In this document: positions 1-11,232 of the stretch, one piece after another
Numbering within the stretch: position 1 is the stretch's first letter
Layout of the letters: every line of letters begins with the position of its first letter
Made by a program: the position numbers and the translations under genes
Assembly: GCA_001602455.1 (NCBI GenBank)
Contig: CP012157.1
Location: 739,733 to 803,732 of the forward strand
DNA: 64,000 nucleotides
Origin: Betaproteobacteria bacterium UKL13-2
GTDB taxonomy: Bacteria > Pseudomonadota > Gammaproteobacteria > Burkholderiales > Usitatibacteraceae
Direction: 5' to 3'
The notes under the pieces: model-generated
What the model was told of the DNA's origin: nothing
The model's input: only the letters and a program-made list of their open reading frames with translations
The model's database searches: none

Positions 1-500
1 GCTGCTGTCGACTCAGCGAGCAATTGCAAGATGCTTCGCTGGGCAATAGCGCGAGACGGTATTGATGGTAACGCTTCCCGGCCCGCTGCGGTGATTCGGA
101 GTACCTTCACCAAATCCGGCGCGGGTTGGTTTGCCGAACGCAGCATTGGCGGGATGGCATTTAGCGCGATTTGCCCGATTGGCGCGTGATAGTACTCGGC
201 ACAAAAGGCAAACACCGCAAGGATCTCAGGCGACAAAGGCAGCACATCTTGCTTCACCGACTCGACTGCGCGTAACTTATCCCGCGCAATGTCGGTATCC
301 ACATTTGTTTCGAGGACCACACCGACGATACGCTGACGGCCAAATGGTACGACCACGAGACTACCCACTGACACCCGTAACGAGGGGGGTAGCAGGAAAT
401 CAAATGCTCTGGCGATTGGCACGTCAAGCCCCACGCGCACGACCGGAAGTACTATGTCGGCATTTGGGGGAGGGGTTAAATCAGCGGTGAGGGACAACAT
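1..500 (-). CDS. priA: PriA, primosomal replication restart helicase (N-terminal 166 residues, cut by window edge)
   Basis: Translation inward from the ATG at 498-500 on the minus strand gives an uninterrupted frame running off the left edge. It begins MLSLTADLTPPP and continues with a segment of the form VVRVGLDVPIARAFDFLLP and LVVVPFGRQRIVGVV. This is the 3'-DNA-binding domain that opens PriA proteins; a later stretch with FCAEYYHAPIGQ also matches. PriA recognises stalled forks and D-loops and reloads DnaB; the helicase motifs would lie outside the window. The start is supported by AAGG about 8 nt upstream (AAGGTAACTAAATG). hemE lies about 300 bp upstream on the same strand, with an AT-rich gap between them. 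The identification is firm for the visible part; the rest of the gene is inferred. Confidence 0.85.
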   Translation of the reverse strand, partial: MLSLTADLTPPPNADIVLPVVRVGLDVPIARAFDFLLPPSLRVSVGSLVVVPFGRQRIVGVVLETNVDTDIARDKLRAVESVKQDVLPLSPEILAVFAFCAEYYHAPIGQIALNAIPPMLRSANQPAPDLVKVLRITAAGREALPSIPSRAIAQRSILQLLAESTA

Positions 501-800
501 TTAGTTACCTTAGCACCGTCGGCTCGTGGCGCGCTGCTGCGTTGCAGATCGGAACCATGAGGCCTGTGGATAACTTTGTGCATACTCCGTCAGACCTGAC
601 GCGATAGAACAAAATTTATTTGCTTGATTTTTTAATTTTGTGCTGCAGTATAAAAAAATAATCAATTATTTCAAATGGATAGAATCATATTTTCACAAAA
701 CACCGGAAAAACCACACGGAAATTAATGGAACCAGTGTTCTGTGCATAAGCAAGAGCCGCGAACCACAAATTTAATAAAATTTTTCTTGACTTGGCGAAG
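501..800. other. AT-rich intergenic region with DnaA-box-like sites (hemE-priA)
   Basis: No gene is seen in these 300 bp. A perfect 9-mer DnaA box on the minus strand (TTATCCACA, read as TGTGGATAA) lies at 565-573. A relaxed-consensus box (TTATGCACA) is at 741-749 and a one-mismatch copy (TGTGCATAC) at 577-585. Between them, about 605-700 is very AT-rich. It includes a 12-of-13 match to the IHF consensus (AATCAATTATTTC, 660-672). The region must also hold the priA promoter unless priA is read through from hemE. Whether DnaA acts here, as a regulator or as part of an origin, is inference. Confidence 0.45.
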
Positions 801-1868
801 TCAGGACGTTCTAGCGCTGGCAAGGTGAACCGCGTTAACGAGTGTTTCTACGTGCGCCGGATCGGTAAATTGTGAAATTCCGTGACCTAAGTTGAACACA
901 TGCCCGTCGGCGTTACCGTCGAAGGCGAATTCGCGCAAAACGCGGCGAACTTCCTGTTCAATCGTGGCTGGTGGGGCAAACAGCGCAGATGGATCCAGAT
1001 TGCCTTGTAGAGCCACTTTGCCGCCCACCCGACGCTTTGCGTCCGCAAGGTCAATCGTCCAATCGCAAGCGAGAGCATCAGCACCCGAATCAACCATTGA
1101 TTCGAGCCATAGGCCGCCGCCTTTGGTGAAGAAAATGCGCGGCACGATGCGGCCGTCAGCCGTTCGCTTCAAACCCGCCATGATTTCCTGGACGTATTTC
1201 AACGAAAACTCTTTGTAGGCGCTGTGGGACAACATGCCACCCCACGTATCGAACACCATTACCGCTTGTGCGCCGGCATCAATTTGCGCGTTTAGATAAT
1301 CAATCACGCTCTGTGTATTCTTCTTCAGAATCGTATGCAGCAGGTCAGGCCGACGGAACATCATCGTCTTCGTGAGACGAAAATCATCGGAGCCACCGCC
1401 TTCGATCATGTAACAGGCGAGGGTAAACGGGCTGCCCGAGAAGCCAATGAGTGGCACCCGCCCGTCCAGCGTCTTGCGGATTTGCGAAACCGCATCAAAC
1501 ACATACTGAAGCGACAACATGTCGGCGACGGGTAGTCGGGCGACATCGTCTTCATGCCGGATCGGACGCTCAAACTTCGGCCCCTCGCCTTCGGCGAAAT
1601 AGAGGCCGAGTCCCATTGCATCAGGAATGGTCAGGATATCTGAGAACAAAATTGCAGCATCAAGCGCATAGCGATCCAATGGCTGGATCGTCACCTCGGT
1701 GCAGTAATCCGGATTTTTCGCGAGCCCTAAAAAACTTCCCGCTTTCTTTCGCGTCGCGTTGTACTCCGGCAGATATCGGCCCGCCTGACGCATGATCCAA
1801 ATCGGTGTGTATGGGGTAGGTTCGCGCATCAAGGCGCGTAGAAAAACGTCGTTTTTTAGTGTGGACAT
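801..1868 (-). CDS. hemE: Uroporphyrinogen decarboxylase
   Basis: HemE removes the four acetate carboxyl groups of uroporphyrinogen III to give coproporphyrinogen III in cytosolic heme synthesis; it needs no cofactor. The signature [11 protein letters not shown] lies at residues 26-36, with the arginines that bind substrate carboxylates, and [17 protein letters not shown] follows in the first half. I start it at the ATG of MSTLKNDVF (1866-1868), which gives 355 aa, the usual HemE length. A longer frame reaches 1907 but adds 13 residues of unrelated character. The C-terminus has the family's [12 protein letters not shown] motif. It lies 68 bp downstream of gltD on the same strand, so co-transcription with gltBD is possible. 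Confidence 0.95.
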   Translation of the reverse strand: MSTLKNDVFLRALMREPTPYTPIWIMRQAGRYLPEYNATRKKAGSFLGLAKNPDYCTEVTIQPLDRYALDAAILFSDILTIPDAMGLGLYFAEGEGPKFERPIRHEDDVARLPVADMLSLQYVFDAVSQIRKTLDGRVPLIGFSGSPFTLACYMIEGGGSDDFRLTKTMMFRRPDLLHTILKKNTQSVIDYLNAQIDAGAQAVMVFDTWGGMLSHSAYKEFSLKYVQEIMAGLKRTADGRIVPRIFFTKGGGLWLESMVDSGADALACDWTIDLADAKRRVGGKVALQGNLDPSALFAPPATIEQEVRRVLREFAFDGNADGHVFNLGHGISQFTDPAHVETLVNAVHLASARTS

Positions 1869-1936
1869 GGCGTAAGTAAAAATGGCGCGACCGACTGGCC
1901 GCGCCACCGCATTATGTCATTGGCGGGCTAAAAACT

Positions 1937-3400
1937 TTAGCGCGGTAATTCTGACGCGCCCATTAGGTATTCATCGACCGAGCGTGCGCATTGCCGACCT
2001 TCGCGAATGGCCCAAACGACTAACGACTGCCCCCTTCTCATATCGCCCGCGGCGAAGACTTTTGGATTTGTCGTCTGGTAGGCCATCGTGCCTTCTGTTA
2101 CCGCCTTTACATTCTGGCGCTGATCCTTTTCGACGCCGAGCGCGGCAAACTGTTCGAGCAGCCCATTCTGCGTTGGCGAGATAAACCCCATCGCCAGTAG
2201 CACTAAATCTGCTTTCATTTCAAACTCAGAACCGGGTACTTCTTGCATCTGCATTTGCCCCCCCTGGTCTTTCCATTCAACGCGCACCGCGACGATCTTT
2301 TCAACGGCGCCGTTGCTGCCGATGAACCGTTTGGTGGCAACCGACCAATCCCGTTCGCAACCTTCTTCATGGGACGACGATGTACGCAACTTGATGGGCC
2401 AATATGGCCAAACCGAGGGCTTATCTTCGTGCTCGGGGGGCATGGGCAGGAGTTCAAACTGTGCAATAGAGGCGGCACCATGACGATTCGATGTGCCCAC
2501 GCAGTCGCTCCCCGTATCGCCGCCGCCTATCACCACGACGTGTTTACCGGTTGCCATGGTTTGCCCTAGGATATTGTCACCCGCAACCACCTTGTTTTGT
2601 TGCGGCAAAAAGTCCATCGCGAAATGTATGCCCTTAAGATCGCGGCCTGGCACCGGAAGGTCGCGCGGTTGCTCTGCACCGCCTGCCAAGATCACCGCAT
2701 CAAAATCGGCCATCAGTGCCGAAGCGGGCGTCGCGTCCGCCAAATCCGCGCCTATATGCTGGCTGAGGCGAAACTGAACACCTTCGGCTTGCATTTGCGC
2801 GACGCGACGATCAATGTGTGATTTCTCCATTTTGAAATCAGGGATGCCGTAACGAAGCAGGCCCCCGATACGGTCATTCTTTTCAAATACGATGACATCG
2901 TGCCCGACGCGCGCTAACTGCTGCGCAGCCGCGAGTCCCGCCGGGCCGGAACCGACGATGGCGACACGCTTTCCGGTTCTGCGTTTGGGTGGCTGCGGAA
3001 CAACCCAGCCCATCTCCCAACCCTTGTCGATGATTGCGTGCTCAATCGACTTGATGCCGACCGCATCATTGTTGATGTTGAGTGTGCAGGCGGCCTCGCA
3101 CGGGGCGGGGCACACGCGGCCAGTGAACTCAGGGAAGTTATTGGTCGAGTGAAGTGTATCCAGCGCTTCTCGCCAGTTTTGGCGGAACACCAAATCGTTG
3201 AAGTCGGGGATGATGTTGTTGACCGGACAGCCGGATTGGCAGAACGGAATGCCGCAGTCCATGCAGCGAGCGCCTTGCGTTTTGGCGTCTTCGTCCGACA
3301 AATGCAGCACAAACTCTTGGTAGTTCTTGATGCGTTCTGCCGTTGGCAGCGCTGGCTCGCGAAGACGGTCGAACTCTTTAAACCCTGTGACTTTTCCCAT
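1937..3400 (-). CDS. gltD: Glutamate synthase small (beta) subunit
   Basis: GltD takes electrons from NADPH through FAD and Fe-S centres and passes them to GltB for glutamate formation. The 487-residue protein has the expected order. Cysteine clusters lie at residues 46, 49, 54, 58 and at 97, 101, 105 ([23 protein letters not shown]), binding two 4Fe-4S clusters. The FAD-binding GSGPAGLAA is at about 150-158 and the NADPH-binding GGGDTGSDC at about 290. Near the C-terminus is the [16 protein letters not shown] segment typical of this family. It sits 60 bp downstream of gltB, so the pair should be one operon. Length and motifs are normal. Confidence 0.97.
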   Translation of the reverse strand: MGKVTGFKEFDRLREPALPTAERIKNYQEFVLHLSDEDAKTQGARCMDCGIPFCQSGCPVNNIIPDFNDLVFRQNWREALDTLHSTNNFPEFTGRVCPAPCEAACTLNINNDAVGIKSIEHAIIDKGWEMGWVVPQPPKRRTGKRVAIVGSGPAGLAAAQQLARVGHDVIVFEKNDRIGGLLRYGIPDFKMEKSHIDRRVAQMQAEGVQFRLSQHIGADLADATPASALMADFDAVILAGGAEQPRDLPVPGRDLKGIHFAMDFLPQQNKVVAGDNILGQTMATGKHVVVIGGGDTGSDCVGTSNRHGAASIAQFELLPMPPEHEDKPSVWPYWPIKLRTSSSHEEGCERDWSVATKRFIGSNGAVEKIVAVRVEWKDQGGQMQMQEVPGSEFEMKADLVLLAMGFISPTQNGLLEQFAALGVEKDQRQNVKAVTEGTMAYQTTNPKVFAAGDMRRGQSLVVWAIREGRQCARSVDEYLMGASELPR

Positions 3401-3460
3401 TTGCTGTTTTCTCTACGAAGCGTTCGTTTTTGGTGGTGTGACGCGGAAGCCGTTAAACGA

Positions 3461-6400
3461 CTAAGCCGCTTTTTTCTTTGGCGACGACGATTTTTTTGCC
3501 GCGAGTTCCTGTAGTGCGCGGCGGTACTCTGTCGGCATCACTTTCACAAATTTAGGCAGCCAGACAGCCCAGTTGGCCAAGATGGCTTTGGCGCGTTCGC
3601 TGCCGGTATAGCGGGCGTGATGTTCGATTAGCGACATCAAGATATCGATATCGGCTCGACCTAAATGACTGTCAGGCCCCGCCTTATCTTCCAATGCCTC
3701 GAGCGCGACCATCGACAAGTTGCATCGCTGCGAAAATCGCCCGTCTTCATCGAGTACATAGGCGACGCCGCCAGACATACCGGCTGCAAAATTTCGGCCA
3801 GTCGCCCCGAGGACGACGACCGTACCACCCGTCATGTATTCGCATCCGTGGTCGCCCGTTCCCTCAACAACTGCCGATGCACCTGAATTCCGCACGCAAA
3901 AGCGCTCACCCGCCACGCCGCGGAAATACGACTCACCTGACGTGGCGCCATACATTACGGTGTTGCCTACAATGATGTTTTCGATCGGGTCACCCTTGAA
4001 TCCCGCATTTGGTTTGACGATGATCTTGCCGCCGCTCAAGCCCTTACCAACATAGTCATTAGCCTGGCCGGTGAGATCAAGCGTGACGCCATGCGCCAAG
4101 AACGCACCAAAGCTTTGTCCTGCGGTGCCGCTCAATTTCACAGTAATAGTGTCGTCTGCCAAGCCGGCATGGCCGTAGCGTTTGGCGACTTCGCCGGACA
4201 ACATGGCACCGACAGTCCGATTCAGATTTCGAACCACAGTGGTGATGGTGACTTTTTCTTTCTTATCCAGTGCGGGCGTCGCCTCGGCAATCAATTTGTT
4301 ATCGAGCGCCTCAGCGAGGCCGTGGTCTTGGGTTTCGTTGTGCAATCGTGAGACATCTTGCGGCATTGCCGGCATGTGGAAAATCTTGGCGAAGTCCAAA
4401 CCCTTTGCTTTCCAATGACGGATGCTTTTGGCGGTGTCGAGCAAGTCTGCCCGGCCGATCAACTCGTTAAATGACCGCACGCCCAAGCTTGCCATGATTT
4501 CGCGCGCCTCTTCCGCCACAAAGAAGAAGTAATTCACGACATGTTCTGGTTGGCCGGAGAATTGCTTGCGTAACGCGGGGTCCTGAGTTGCGACGCCTAC
4601 CGGGCAGGTGTTGAGATGACACTTTCGCATCATGATGCATCCTTCCACCACGAGCGGAGCGGTCGCAAAACCAAATTCATCCGCGCCGAGAAGCGCGCCA
4701 ATCACGACATCACGCCCCGTTTTGAGTTGGCCGTCAACTTGCAACGCAATGCGGCCTCGCAGCCGGTTCAGCACGAGCGTTTGTTGTGTTTCAGCCAGTC
4801 CCAATTCCCACGGGGTTCCAGCGTGTTTGATCGACGAGACTGGTGAAGCGCCGGTGCCACCATCGTGGCCGGCAATGGTCACATGATCCGCTTTCGCTTT
4901 TGCCACCCCGGCTGCGACCGTGCCGACGCCGACCTCGGAGACCAGCTTGACGGAAATCGATGCGGCAGAATTGGCGTTCTTCAAATCGTGAATCAGTTGT
5001 GCTAAGTCTTCAATGGAATAAATATCGTGGTGCGGCGGCGGCGAGATAAGCTCAACACCAGGCGTTGAGAACCTGAGCCGACCAATGTACTCGGAGACTT
5101 TGTGTCCCGGTAGTTGTCCACCTTCACCGGGCTTGGCACCTTGCGCCATCTTGATCTGGATTTGATCTGCCGACTGCAAATATTCCGCAGTGACGCCGAA
5201 GCGAGCCGATGCAACTTGCTTAATCTTGGAGCGAAGTGAATCACCTTGCTGTAGTTTGATGTCGGTCACGACGGCATCGCCAAGGGTGGATTTCAGCGTT
5301 TCGCCGTCTCGCTGAATGGGAATAAAGCGTTTCGGGTCTTCACCACCCTCGCCGGTATTCGATTTGCCGCCAATACGATTCATCGCAATCGCAAGCGTCG
5401 CATGCGCCTCAGTCGAGATCGATCCCAACGACATGGCGCCCGTTGCAAAACGCTTCACAATTTCCTTTGCAGGCTCAACGTCATCCAACGGCACTGCAGG
5501 GCCGAGCGGCTTCAACTCAAACAATCCGCGTAACGTCATGTGGCGCTTCGATTGATCGTTGATGAGCTTTGCGTATTCCTTGTAGGTCTCATAGGAATTC
5601 TTACGAGTCGAATGCTGTAGCTTCGCGATTGCGTCTGGCGTCCACATGTGTTCTTCGCCCCGCACGCGGTAGGCATATTCACCACCGGCATCGAGTTGCG
5701 TGCGTAGCACCGGATCATCGCCAAATGCCTTTTTGTGCAGACGCATGGCTTCTTCGGCAATCTCAAAAATACCAATACCCTCGACATTCGATGCGGTGCC
5801 AGAGAAGTATTGACTGATGAAGGCTGACGACAGGCCGACGGCTTCAAATATCTGTGCACCACAATAGCTTTGATAAGTCGAAATGCCCATTTTGGACATC
5901 ACCTTCAGCAAGCCCTTGGAGACGGCCTTGATGTATTTTTTCTCAGCCTCTTCTTGATTGTAGTCGCCGAGGTAGTCATGCAGATTGTGCAGTGTTTCTA
6001 ATGCAAGGTAGGGGTGGACTGCGGCTGCACCGTATCCGCCGAGCAACGCGAAGTGGTGGACTTCACGCGCAGAACCTGTCTCGACGACTAACCCGGTCGA
6101 TGTACGAAGACCTTTACGTACTAAGTGTTGGTGGATGCCAGCAACCGCTAACAGCGCGGGGATGGCGACTCGTGCCGCGTTCACTTTTCGGTCGGAAACG
6201 ATCATCAGATTGAAGCCAAGCCGGATCGCATCTTCTGCCCTTGCACAGAGGCTCGCCATGGCAGCTTCGATGCCTTCTGGCCCCCACGGTGCTGGGTAAG
6301 TAATGTCGAGCTCTTCGCTCCTCAAATATCCACCCGTGAATAATTCGATATGGCGGATTTTTTCCATGTCCGACGTGGTGAGGACAGGCTGTGGCACTTC

Positions 6401-8104
6401 TAACCAACGACCAGGATCGGCGTGGTCAATATCAAGAAGATTTGGTCTCGGGCCAATGGTGATCGCCGTTGACATGACCAACTCTTCTCGAATAGGGTCG
6501 ATGGGAGGGTTGGTCACTTGCGCGAACAGTTGTTTGAAATAGTGATACAGATTGCGCGGTTTATCTGACATCACGGCAAGCGGCGAGTCGTTACCCATGG
6601 AGCCGGTCGGCTCAATGCCGTTTTGCGCCATTGGTGCCATGATAACTTTCAGGTCTTCTTGCGAATACCCAAATGCCTGCTGCCGGTCGAGCAGGCTGAC
6701 GTCGGATGGTTCCGCTGGCGCGGGCTCCGGCAACTCATCCAAGCGAATGCGCGCTTGTTTGACCCAATCACGATATGGCTTTGCCGTAGCGAGTTCGCGC
6801 TTCAGGTCGTTGTCATCAATGATCTTGCCGCGCTCGATGTCGACCAAGAACATCTTACCTGGCTGGAGGCGCCATTTTTTAACGATTTTTTCTTCGGGAA
6901 TATCCAATACGCCGGCTTCTGAGGCAAGCACGACCGTGTCGTCGTCCGTTAGCACATAACGTGCGGGTCGCAGGCCATTGCGATCGAGTGTCGCGCCGAT
7001 TTGTCGGCCATCAGTAAACGCCATGGCAGCAGGGCCATCCCACGCCTCCATGAGCGTTGCGTGATACTCGTAGAACGCTTTGCGGTCCTCATCCATGAGT
7101 TGGTGGCCACTCCACGCCTCGGGAATCATCATCATCATGGCGTGCGCCAGTGAGTAGCCGCCCATCACCAGCATCTCGAGGCAATTGTCGAACGAGGCAG
7201 AATCAGACTGACCGTCGTAGATTAGGGGCCAGATTTTTTTAAGGTCTTCTTTCAGAATCGGCGATGCAATGGCCTGTTGGCGTGCACGAATCCAATTGAC
7301 ATTTCCGCGGAGCGTATTGATCTCGCCATTGTGAGCGACCATTCGAAATGGGTGTGCTAAGTCCCATGTGGGAAACGTGTTGGTTGAGAATCGTTGGTGT
7401 ACCAGCGCGAGCGCGGTGACCATCGTCGGGTCCTGAAGATCGGCGTAGTACTTCCCGACCTGATCCGCGAGCAACATCCCCTTATAGACAATTGTCCGTG
7501 TTGAGCACGAGGACACGTAAAACTCTTTGCCGTGTCGAAGATTTAACGCCTGAATGGCGTGACCGGAGCGCTTGCGGATGATGTAGAGCTTCCGCTCAAG
7601 GTCATCCTGCGACATTTGGCTTGAACCGCGCGCAACAAAGACTTGCTTGATGATGGGCTCGACGGCAATCGTGGCTTGGGATAGGCCGTCGTTGTTGGTG
7701 GGAACGTTACGCCAACCCAGCAAAATCTGCCCTTCAGCCTGAATCGCGCGCTCGATTTCCTGCTCGCACGCCATGCGTGATGCAGGTTCCTGCGGTAGGA
7801 ACACCATACCTACCCCGTACTGCCCAACTGCTGGCAGCGTAATCCCCTGTTTTCCGCAAACGCGGCGCAAGTGCAGATCGGGAACTTGAATCAAAATACC
7901 TGCGCCGTCGCCGAGCAGCGGGTCATAGCCGGTCGCACCACGGTGCGAAAGATTATCGAGAATTTGCAACCCTTGGGCGATGAGGGTGTGTGACTTTTTG
8001 CCCTTGATATTGGCGATGAAACCGACACCACAGGCGTCGTGTTCGTTGGCTGGGTGGTAGAGACCCTGCGGGAGTGGGGATGAGTGCGCGTGTGGGCTAG
8101 GCAT
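3461..8104 (-). CDS. gltB: Glutamate synthase large (alpha) subunit
   Basis: GltB converts glutamine plus 2-oxoglutarate to two glutamates, the second half of the ammonium-assimilating GS/GOGAT cycle. I start at the ATG at 8102-8104 (MPSPHAHSS), preceded by GGAGAA 8 nt upstream, giving 1547 aa; an upstream in-frame start at 8200 lacks support. Cys25 (in [10 protein letters not shown]) is the class II glutamine amidotransferase nucleophile, exposed after removal of a 24-residue propeptide. Further on are the FMN-binding synthase domain ([23 protein letters not shown]), the 3Fe-4S motif [17 protein letters not shown], and the C-terminal GXGXG beta-helix ([20 protein letters not shown]). gltD follows after 60 bp. 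Confidence 0.97.
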   Translation of the reverse strand: MPSPHAHSSPLPQGLYHPANEHDACGVGFIANIKGKKSHTLIAQGLQILDNLSHRGATGYDPLLGDGAGILIQVPDLHLRRVCGKQGITLPAVGQYGVGMVFLPQEPASRMACEQEIERAIQAEGQILLGWRNVPTNNDGLSQATIAVEPIIKQVFVARGSSQMSQDDLERKLYIIRKRSGHAIQALNLRHGKEFYVSSCSTRTIVYKGMLLADQVGKYYADLQDPTMVTALALVHQRFSTNTFPTWDLAHPFRMVAHNGEINTLRGNVNWIRARQQAIASPILKEDLKKIWPLIYDGQSDSASFDNCLEMLVMGGYSLAHAMMMMIPEAWSGHQLMDEDRKAFYEYHATLMEAWDGPAAMAFTDGRQIGATLDRNGLRPARYVLTDDDTVVLASEAGVLDIPEEKIVKKWRLQPGKMFLVDIERGKIIDDNDLKRELATAKPYRDWVKQARIRLDELPEPAPAEPSDVSLLDRQQAFGYSQEDLKVIMAPMAQNGIEPTGSMGNDSPLAVMSDKPRNLYHYFKQLFAQVTNPPIDPIREELVMSTAITIGPRPNLLDIDHADPGRWLEVPQPVLTTSDMEKIRHIELFTGGYLRSEELDITYPAPWGPEGIEAAMASLCARAEDAIRLGFNLMIVSDRKVNAARVAIPALLAVAGIHQHLVRKGLRTSTGLVVETGSAREVHHFALLGGYGAAAVHPYLALETLHNLHDYLGDYNQEEAEKKYIKAVSKGLLKVMSKMGISTYQSYCGAQIFEAVGLSSAFISQYFSGTASNVEGIGIFEIAEEAMRLHKKAFGDDPVLRTQLDAGGEYAYRVRGEEHMWTPDAIAKLQHSTRKNSYETYKEYAKLINDQSKRHMTLRGLFELKPLGPAVPLDDVEPAKEIVKRFATGAMSLGSISTEAHATLAIAMNRIGGKSNTGEGGEDPKRFIPIQRDGETLKSTLGDAVVTDIKLQQGDSLRSKIKQVASARFGVTAEYLQSADQIQIKMAQGAKPGEGGQLPGHKVSEYIGRLRFSTPGVELISPPPHHDIYSIEDLAQLIHDLKNANSAASISVKLVSEVGVGTVAAGVAKAKADHVTIAGHDGGTGASPVSSIKHAGTPWELGLAETQQTLVLNRLRGRIALQVDGQLKTGRDVVIGALLGADEFGFATAPLVVEGCIMMRKCHLNTCPVGVATQDPALRKQFSGQPEHVVNYFFFVAEEAREIMASLGVRSFNELIGRADLLDTAKSIRHWKAKGLDFAKIFHMPAMPQDVSRLHNETQDHGLAEALDNKLIAEATPALDKKEKVTITTVVRNLNRTVGAMLSGEVAKRYGHAGLADDTITVKLSGTAGQSFGAFLAHGVTLDLTGQANDYVGKGLSGGKIIVKPNAGFKGDPIENIIVGNTVMYGATSGESYFRGVAGERFCVRNSGASAVVEGTGDHGCEYMTGGTVVVLGATGRNFAAGMSGGVAYVLDEDGRFSQRCNLSMVALEALEDKAGPDSHLGRADIDILMSLIEHHARYTGSERAKAILANWAVWLPKFVKVMPTEYRRALQELAAKKSSSPKKKAA

Positions 8105-8609
8105 AAGGGAGTTTCTCCAATCATTGCAATGCAGAGCGGGGCCCGACAGCGCGTTGATATATGCAGCGCCGCGACTTGGCCACTCGAACGAAGTTCTCAC
8201 AACGCTGGCTTATGGCCGAACGCCCGTGACGCCGGGGAAGTGCGCCAAGGATGTGGGGCGCTCAAGACGTCGAGGATCAGAACAGAATCAGCATCATAGC
8301 GCCCAATTTGGTGCGTCGCAATAAAGCGTGGCTGTTTAGTTGAGCAATATTGGGTATCGGTGCGCTGGTTTCGGTTTTGTGAGCGGCGTAGGTTTGCGTC
8401 GCCAGCGGGTGGCGGTTGTGACGAAATATGGGCATAATCGCTTGCATCTCAGTGAAAGTCGCGCTTTAATAAACTGAAGTAACTTCATCATTTAGAAGAG
8501 AATTGCATGAGAATTTCAGTCGATTGTCGGTCCTTATTGAGTTCTTTGTCGGGTTGGGAGTTCGGTTGGTGCGGCATTCTTTTTCAATCGACGGTATGCG
8601 AGGGAAGCC
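8105..8609. other. Divergent intergenic region between gltB and the Ig-like lipoprotein gene
   Basis: About 500 bp between divergently transcribed genes. I see no convincing coding sequence, RNA gene or repeat. Promoters for both neighbours should lie here; only the plus-strand candidate at 8442-8472 is recognisable by eye. Confidence 0.5.
8442..8472 (+). promoter_or_regulatory. Candidate sigma-70 promoter for the 8610 gene
   Basis: TTGCAT (8442-8447) and TTAATA/TAATAA (8466-8472) are separated by 18-19 bp. This is the only pair close to consensus upstream of the lipoprotein gene. It would leave a leader of roughly 130 nt. Matches this loose occur by chance, so confidence is low. Confidence 0.25.
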
Positions 8610-11105
8610 GTGGCTAATCAAATTTATACTAGCAATGCGAATGAGGGTCTCGCCAGCGTTCGGTGGGCACAGCGCGGCCTATTGTTGTTATTCGTGCCAC
8701 TCATCTCAGCGGTATTGTCCGCCTGCGGCGGCAGTGGTGTCTCAGGCGGCACGTCGTCCGGGGGCTCGGGGGGTGGAGGCACCCCACCAGCCGCCCCACC
8801 CACACTGACACTCACCCTAACCGACCCAACGACGAACGCTGCGGTGACCACGATTGCGCCGGGCAAGCCGGCCAAAGTGAGCGCGACGTTTAAATCCGCC
8901 ACCAATGTGCCTGTGGCTGGCGCGGTGGTCACATTCACCACCGACAGAACATTAGGCGCATTTGTTCCCGCAAATGCGACGGCGGTGACTGATTCTAATG
9001 GCGTGGCCACCGTCATGCTCTACCCTTCGACCGCCGCAGGAGCGGCGACGGTCACCGGCAGCAGCCAAACGGTAGTCTCTGGGAATGCGGCTCCAGCCGC
9101 TGTCACGGGCACGGTAGCCTTCACCGCCACGCCATCGCCAGCGATCACAGTGGGTCTGTTTGACCCTGGAACGGGGGCGGCGCGAACATCCATTTCGGCG
9201 GGCAATCCAGCACGGGTGGCGGCGACATTGCAGCAGACCACCGGTGCCCCCGCGGCTGGTGTCGTCGTGACATTTACCACCGATGCCACCCTCGGCGTTT
9301 TCTCACCCACATCTGGCACCGCGCTGACCGATTCGAACGGCGTGGCCAGCATTATCTTGAATGCAGCGAGCCTGACAGCCTCTGGCGCTGGGATTGTCAC
9401 CGCGAGCGGCCAGATTGGCACCGGAGCCACCGCGTCTGCCGTGAGTGGCACCGCGAGTTTTTCAACGGGTGCAGTCAATATTTCGCTGTCAACAGTAACG
9501 GTCGCGACGCCCCAACTATCGGCATTCGGAACGACGGCAGTGAGCGTCACCGTTAACGCTGGTGGAGTCGCAACAACGACACCGTTTAACGTCAGTTTCA
9601 CCTCGCCTTGCGCCAGGAATGGCAAGGCTGCCTTAACGTCGACCGTTGCGACCATCAATGGGGTTGCGACAGCGTCGTATCGAGATATCGGCTGTGCGGG
9701 TACCGACACGATTACGGCTAGCGTGACGGGTCTTGCGCTGGTCAGCACCGGGGTCGTCACCGTGTCGCCTCCCGCTGTTGGTTCTATTCAGTATGTGGCT
9801 GCAACGCCAACGTCGATTTCACTGCGCGGTACCGGCGGGCTGGGCAGACAAGAGACATCGCAGGTATCGTTTCGCGTCGTTGACATCGGCGGCAATCCAC
9901 TCGGCGGACGAACGGTCACGTTCAATTTGAATACCACAGTAGGCGGCATTTCACTGAGCGCGGCGACCGCCACCTCGGACCCTTCCACAGGTTTGGTCGT
10001 CACCAATGTTCAAGCGGGTACGGTCAGCACACCGGTTCGTGTCACGGCATCGACCATCGCCGGCGCGCAAACCTTGACAACGCAGTCGGATCAACTCACC
10101 ATCACCACCGGGATTCCAGCGCAGGATAGTTTTTCAATCTCGCTGTCGACGTTCAACATCGAAGGCTGGAACTATGATGGCACTACCACGCAGGTCACGG
10201 TGCGTATGGCCGACCACTTCAAAAATCCGGTGCCAGACGGAACAGCCGTTACATTTACGGCCGAGGGTGCTTCCATCGTTGGCTCGTGCTTAACAGTCGG
10301 CGGTTTGTGCTCAGTAACCTTTACAAGCCAAGCGTTGCGGCCCGTTACCGGGCGTGTCACTGTACTCGCCTACGCGGTAGGCGAAGAAGGCTTTACTGAT
10401 CTGAACGGTAATGGCTGGTTCGACTTGAGCCCGACCAACGAGTTGATTGATTCGAATAAGCAATCCACCGATATCGGTGAGGCCTTCGTCGACTTCAACG
10501 AAAACGGTGTGCGTGACGCCACCGAGCCGTTCATTGACTTCAATAACAATGGCGTCTTCGACGGCCCTGACGGTAAGTACAGCGGCGTGCTTTGCGATGA
10601 AACCGTTGCAGGTAGAAGCCCAGCGGGTTCTTGTGCAGCCGCGAAGACTCTCCATGTACGCGGCAGCCACACGGTTGTTCTGTCTGGTTCTGAACCGAAA
10701 GCCGAACTCGAGGTGGCAGGCATCAATAACCCCAATCCTTCCCTGCTTAAGCTAACTTGCGGGAGCGCCCCAGTCGCGTTGAAATTTCATCTAGAAGACG
10801 CACGCGGAAACGCGTTACCAGCAGGGACCTTGGTGGAGTACACGACAACAAACGGAAAATTCGCCTCGACTACCAGTTTTGTCATTCCCAATAGTTTGGC
10901 GTGCCGTAATCCGGGTACGGGCAACTGTCCAGCTTCTGCGCAGGAACTGCGAAACACTCCTGCGGGCAGTTTTCTGACGTCGATCCAGAGTGATGCCGAA
11001 CTACCCAAGTGTGAGAATACGAACAAGTTTGGTACCCTGACCCTGAAGGTGACCACGCCAAAAAACGTCGTTACACTGTTTTCGTCCCTTACCATCGAAG
11101 ATTAG
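8610..11105 (+). CDS. Large Ig-like (Big_1/invasin-type) repeat lipoprotein
   Basis: An 831-residue predicted outer-surface lipoprotein. The GTG start at 8610 has GAGGGA just upstream. A hydrophobic segment ends in the lipobox LSAC (Cys39), followed by a Gly/Ser linker. Residues about 60-165 and 168-283 are two related Ig-like repeats of bacterial Ig-like domain 1 type (VVTFTTDxTLGxFxP, ALTDSNGVA). More beta-rich Ig-like segments follow (DIGGNPLGGRTVTF; RMADHFKNPVPDGTAVTF). At about 597-655 there are acidic DxNxNGxxD repeats, probably calcium-binding. Proteins of this kind act as surface adhesins or structural lipoproteins; the specific function is unknown. It is clearly paralogous to the gene at 14565-16670 but has one Ig-like repeat more. 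A strong terminator follows. Confidence 0.8.
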   Translation: MANQIYTSNANEGLASVRWAQRGLLLLFVPLISAVLSACGGSGVSGGTSSGGSGGGGTPPAAPPTLTLTLTDPTTNAAVTTIAPGKPAKVSATFKSATNVPVAGAVVTFTTDRTLGAFVPANATAVTDSNGVATVMLYPSTAAGAATVTGSSQTVVSGNAAPAAVTGTVAFTATPSPAITVGLFDPGTGAARTSISAGNPARVAATLQQTTGAPAAGVVVTFTTDATLGVFSPTSGTALTDSNGVASIILNAASLTASGAGIVTASGQIGTGATASAVSGTASFSTGAVNISLSTVTVATPQLSAFGTTAVSVTVNAGGVATTTPFNVSFTSPCARNGKAALTSTVATINGVATASYRDIGCAGTDTITASVTGLALVSTGVVTVSPPAVGSIQYVAATPTSISLRGTGGLGRQETSQVSFRVVDIGGNPLGGRTVTFNLNTTVGGISLSAATATSDPSTGLVVTNVQAGTVSTPVRVTASTIAGAQTLTTQSDQLTITTGIPAQDSFSISLSTFNIEGWNYDGTTTQVTVRMADHFKNPVPDGTAVTFTAEGASIVGSCLTVGGLCSVTFTSQALRPVTGRVTVLAYAVGEEGFTDLNGNGWFDLSPTNELIDSNKQSTDIGEAFVDFNENGVRDATEPFIDFNNNGVFDGPDGKYSGVLCDETVAGRSPAGSCAAAKTLHVRGSHTVVLSGSEPKAELEVAGINNPNPSLLKLTCGSAPVALKFHLEDARGNALPAGTLVEYTTTNGKFASTTSFVIPNSLACRNPGTGNCPASAQELRNTPAGSFLTSIQSDAELPKCENTNKFGTLTLKVTTPKNVVTLFSSLTIED

Positions 11106-11180
11106 CCTGAGGGCGTGACTTGCGGCGCGTCGAGAGGGTGTTTAACGAAATTCAGAGTAGTAATGAAGCGGTTCAGCGCA

Positions 11181-11213
11181 CACAACGGGCACCTCGGTGC
11201 CCGTTGTGCTTTT
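11181..11213 (+). terminator. Rho-independent terminator after the Ig-like lipoprotein
   Basis: A near-perfect 13-bp stem (CACAACGGGCACC / GGTGCCCGTTGTG) with a 2-nt spacer is followed by CTTTT. It lies 75 bp after the stop. It also occupies the region of a possible GTG start for the next gene, which argues for that gene starting at 11233. Confidence 0.8.
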
Positions 11214-11232
11214 GCAGAAAGGCGGCACAACA

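Noticed and set aside
8503-8808. Small plus-strand frame upstream of and overlapping the Ig-like lipoprotein
   Set aside because: No ribosome site; most of it overlaps the lipoprotein gene in another frame, and the GTG start at 8610 leads directly into a proper lipoprotein signal.
9020-9760. Minus-strand 246-codon frame inside the Ig-like lipoprotein gene
   Set aside because: Antisense shadow of a Thr/Val/Ala-rich gene; low-complexity composition and no start signal.
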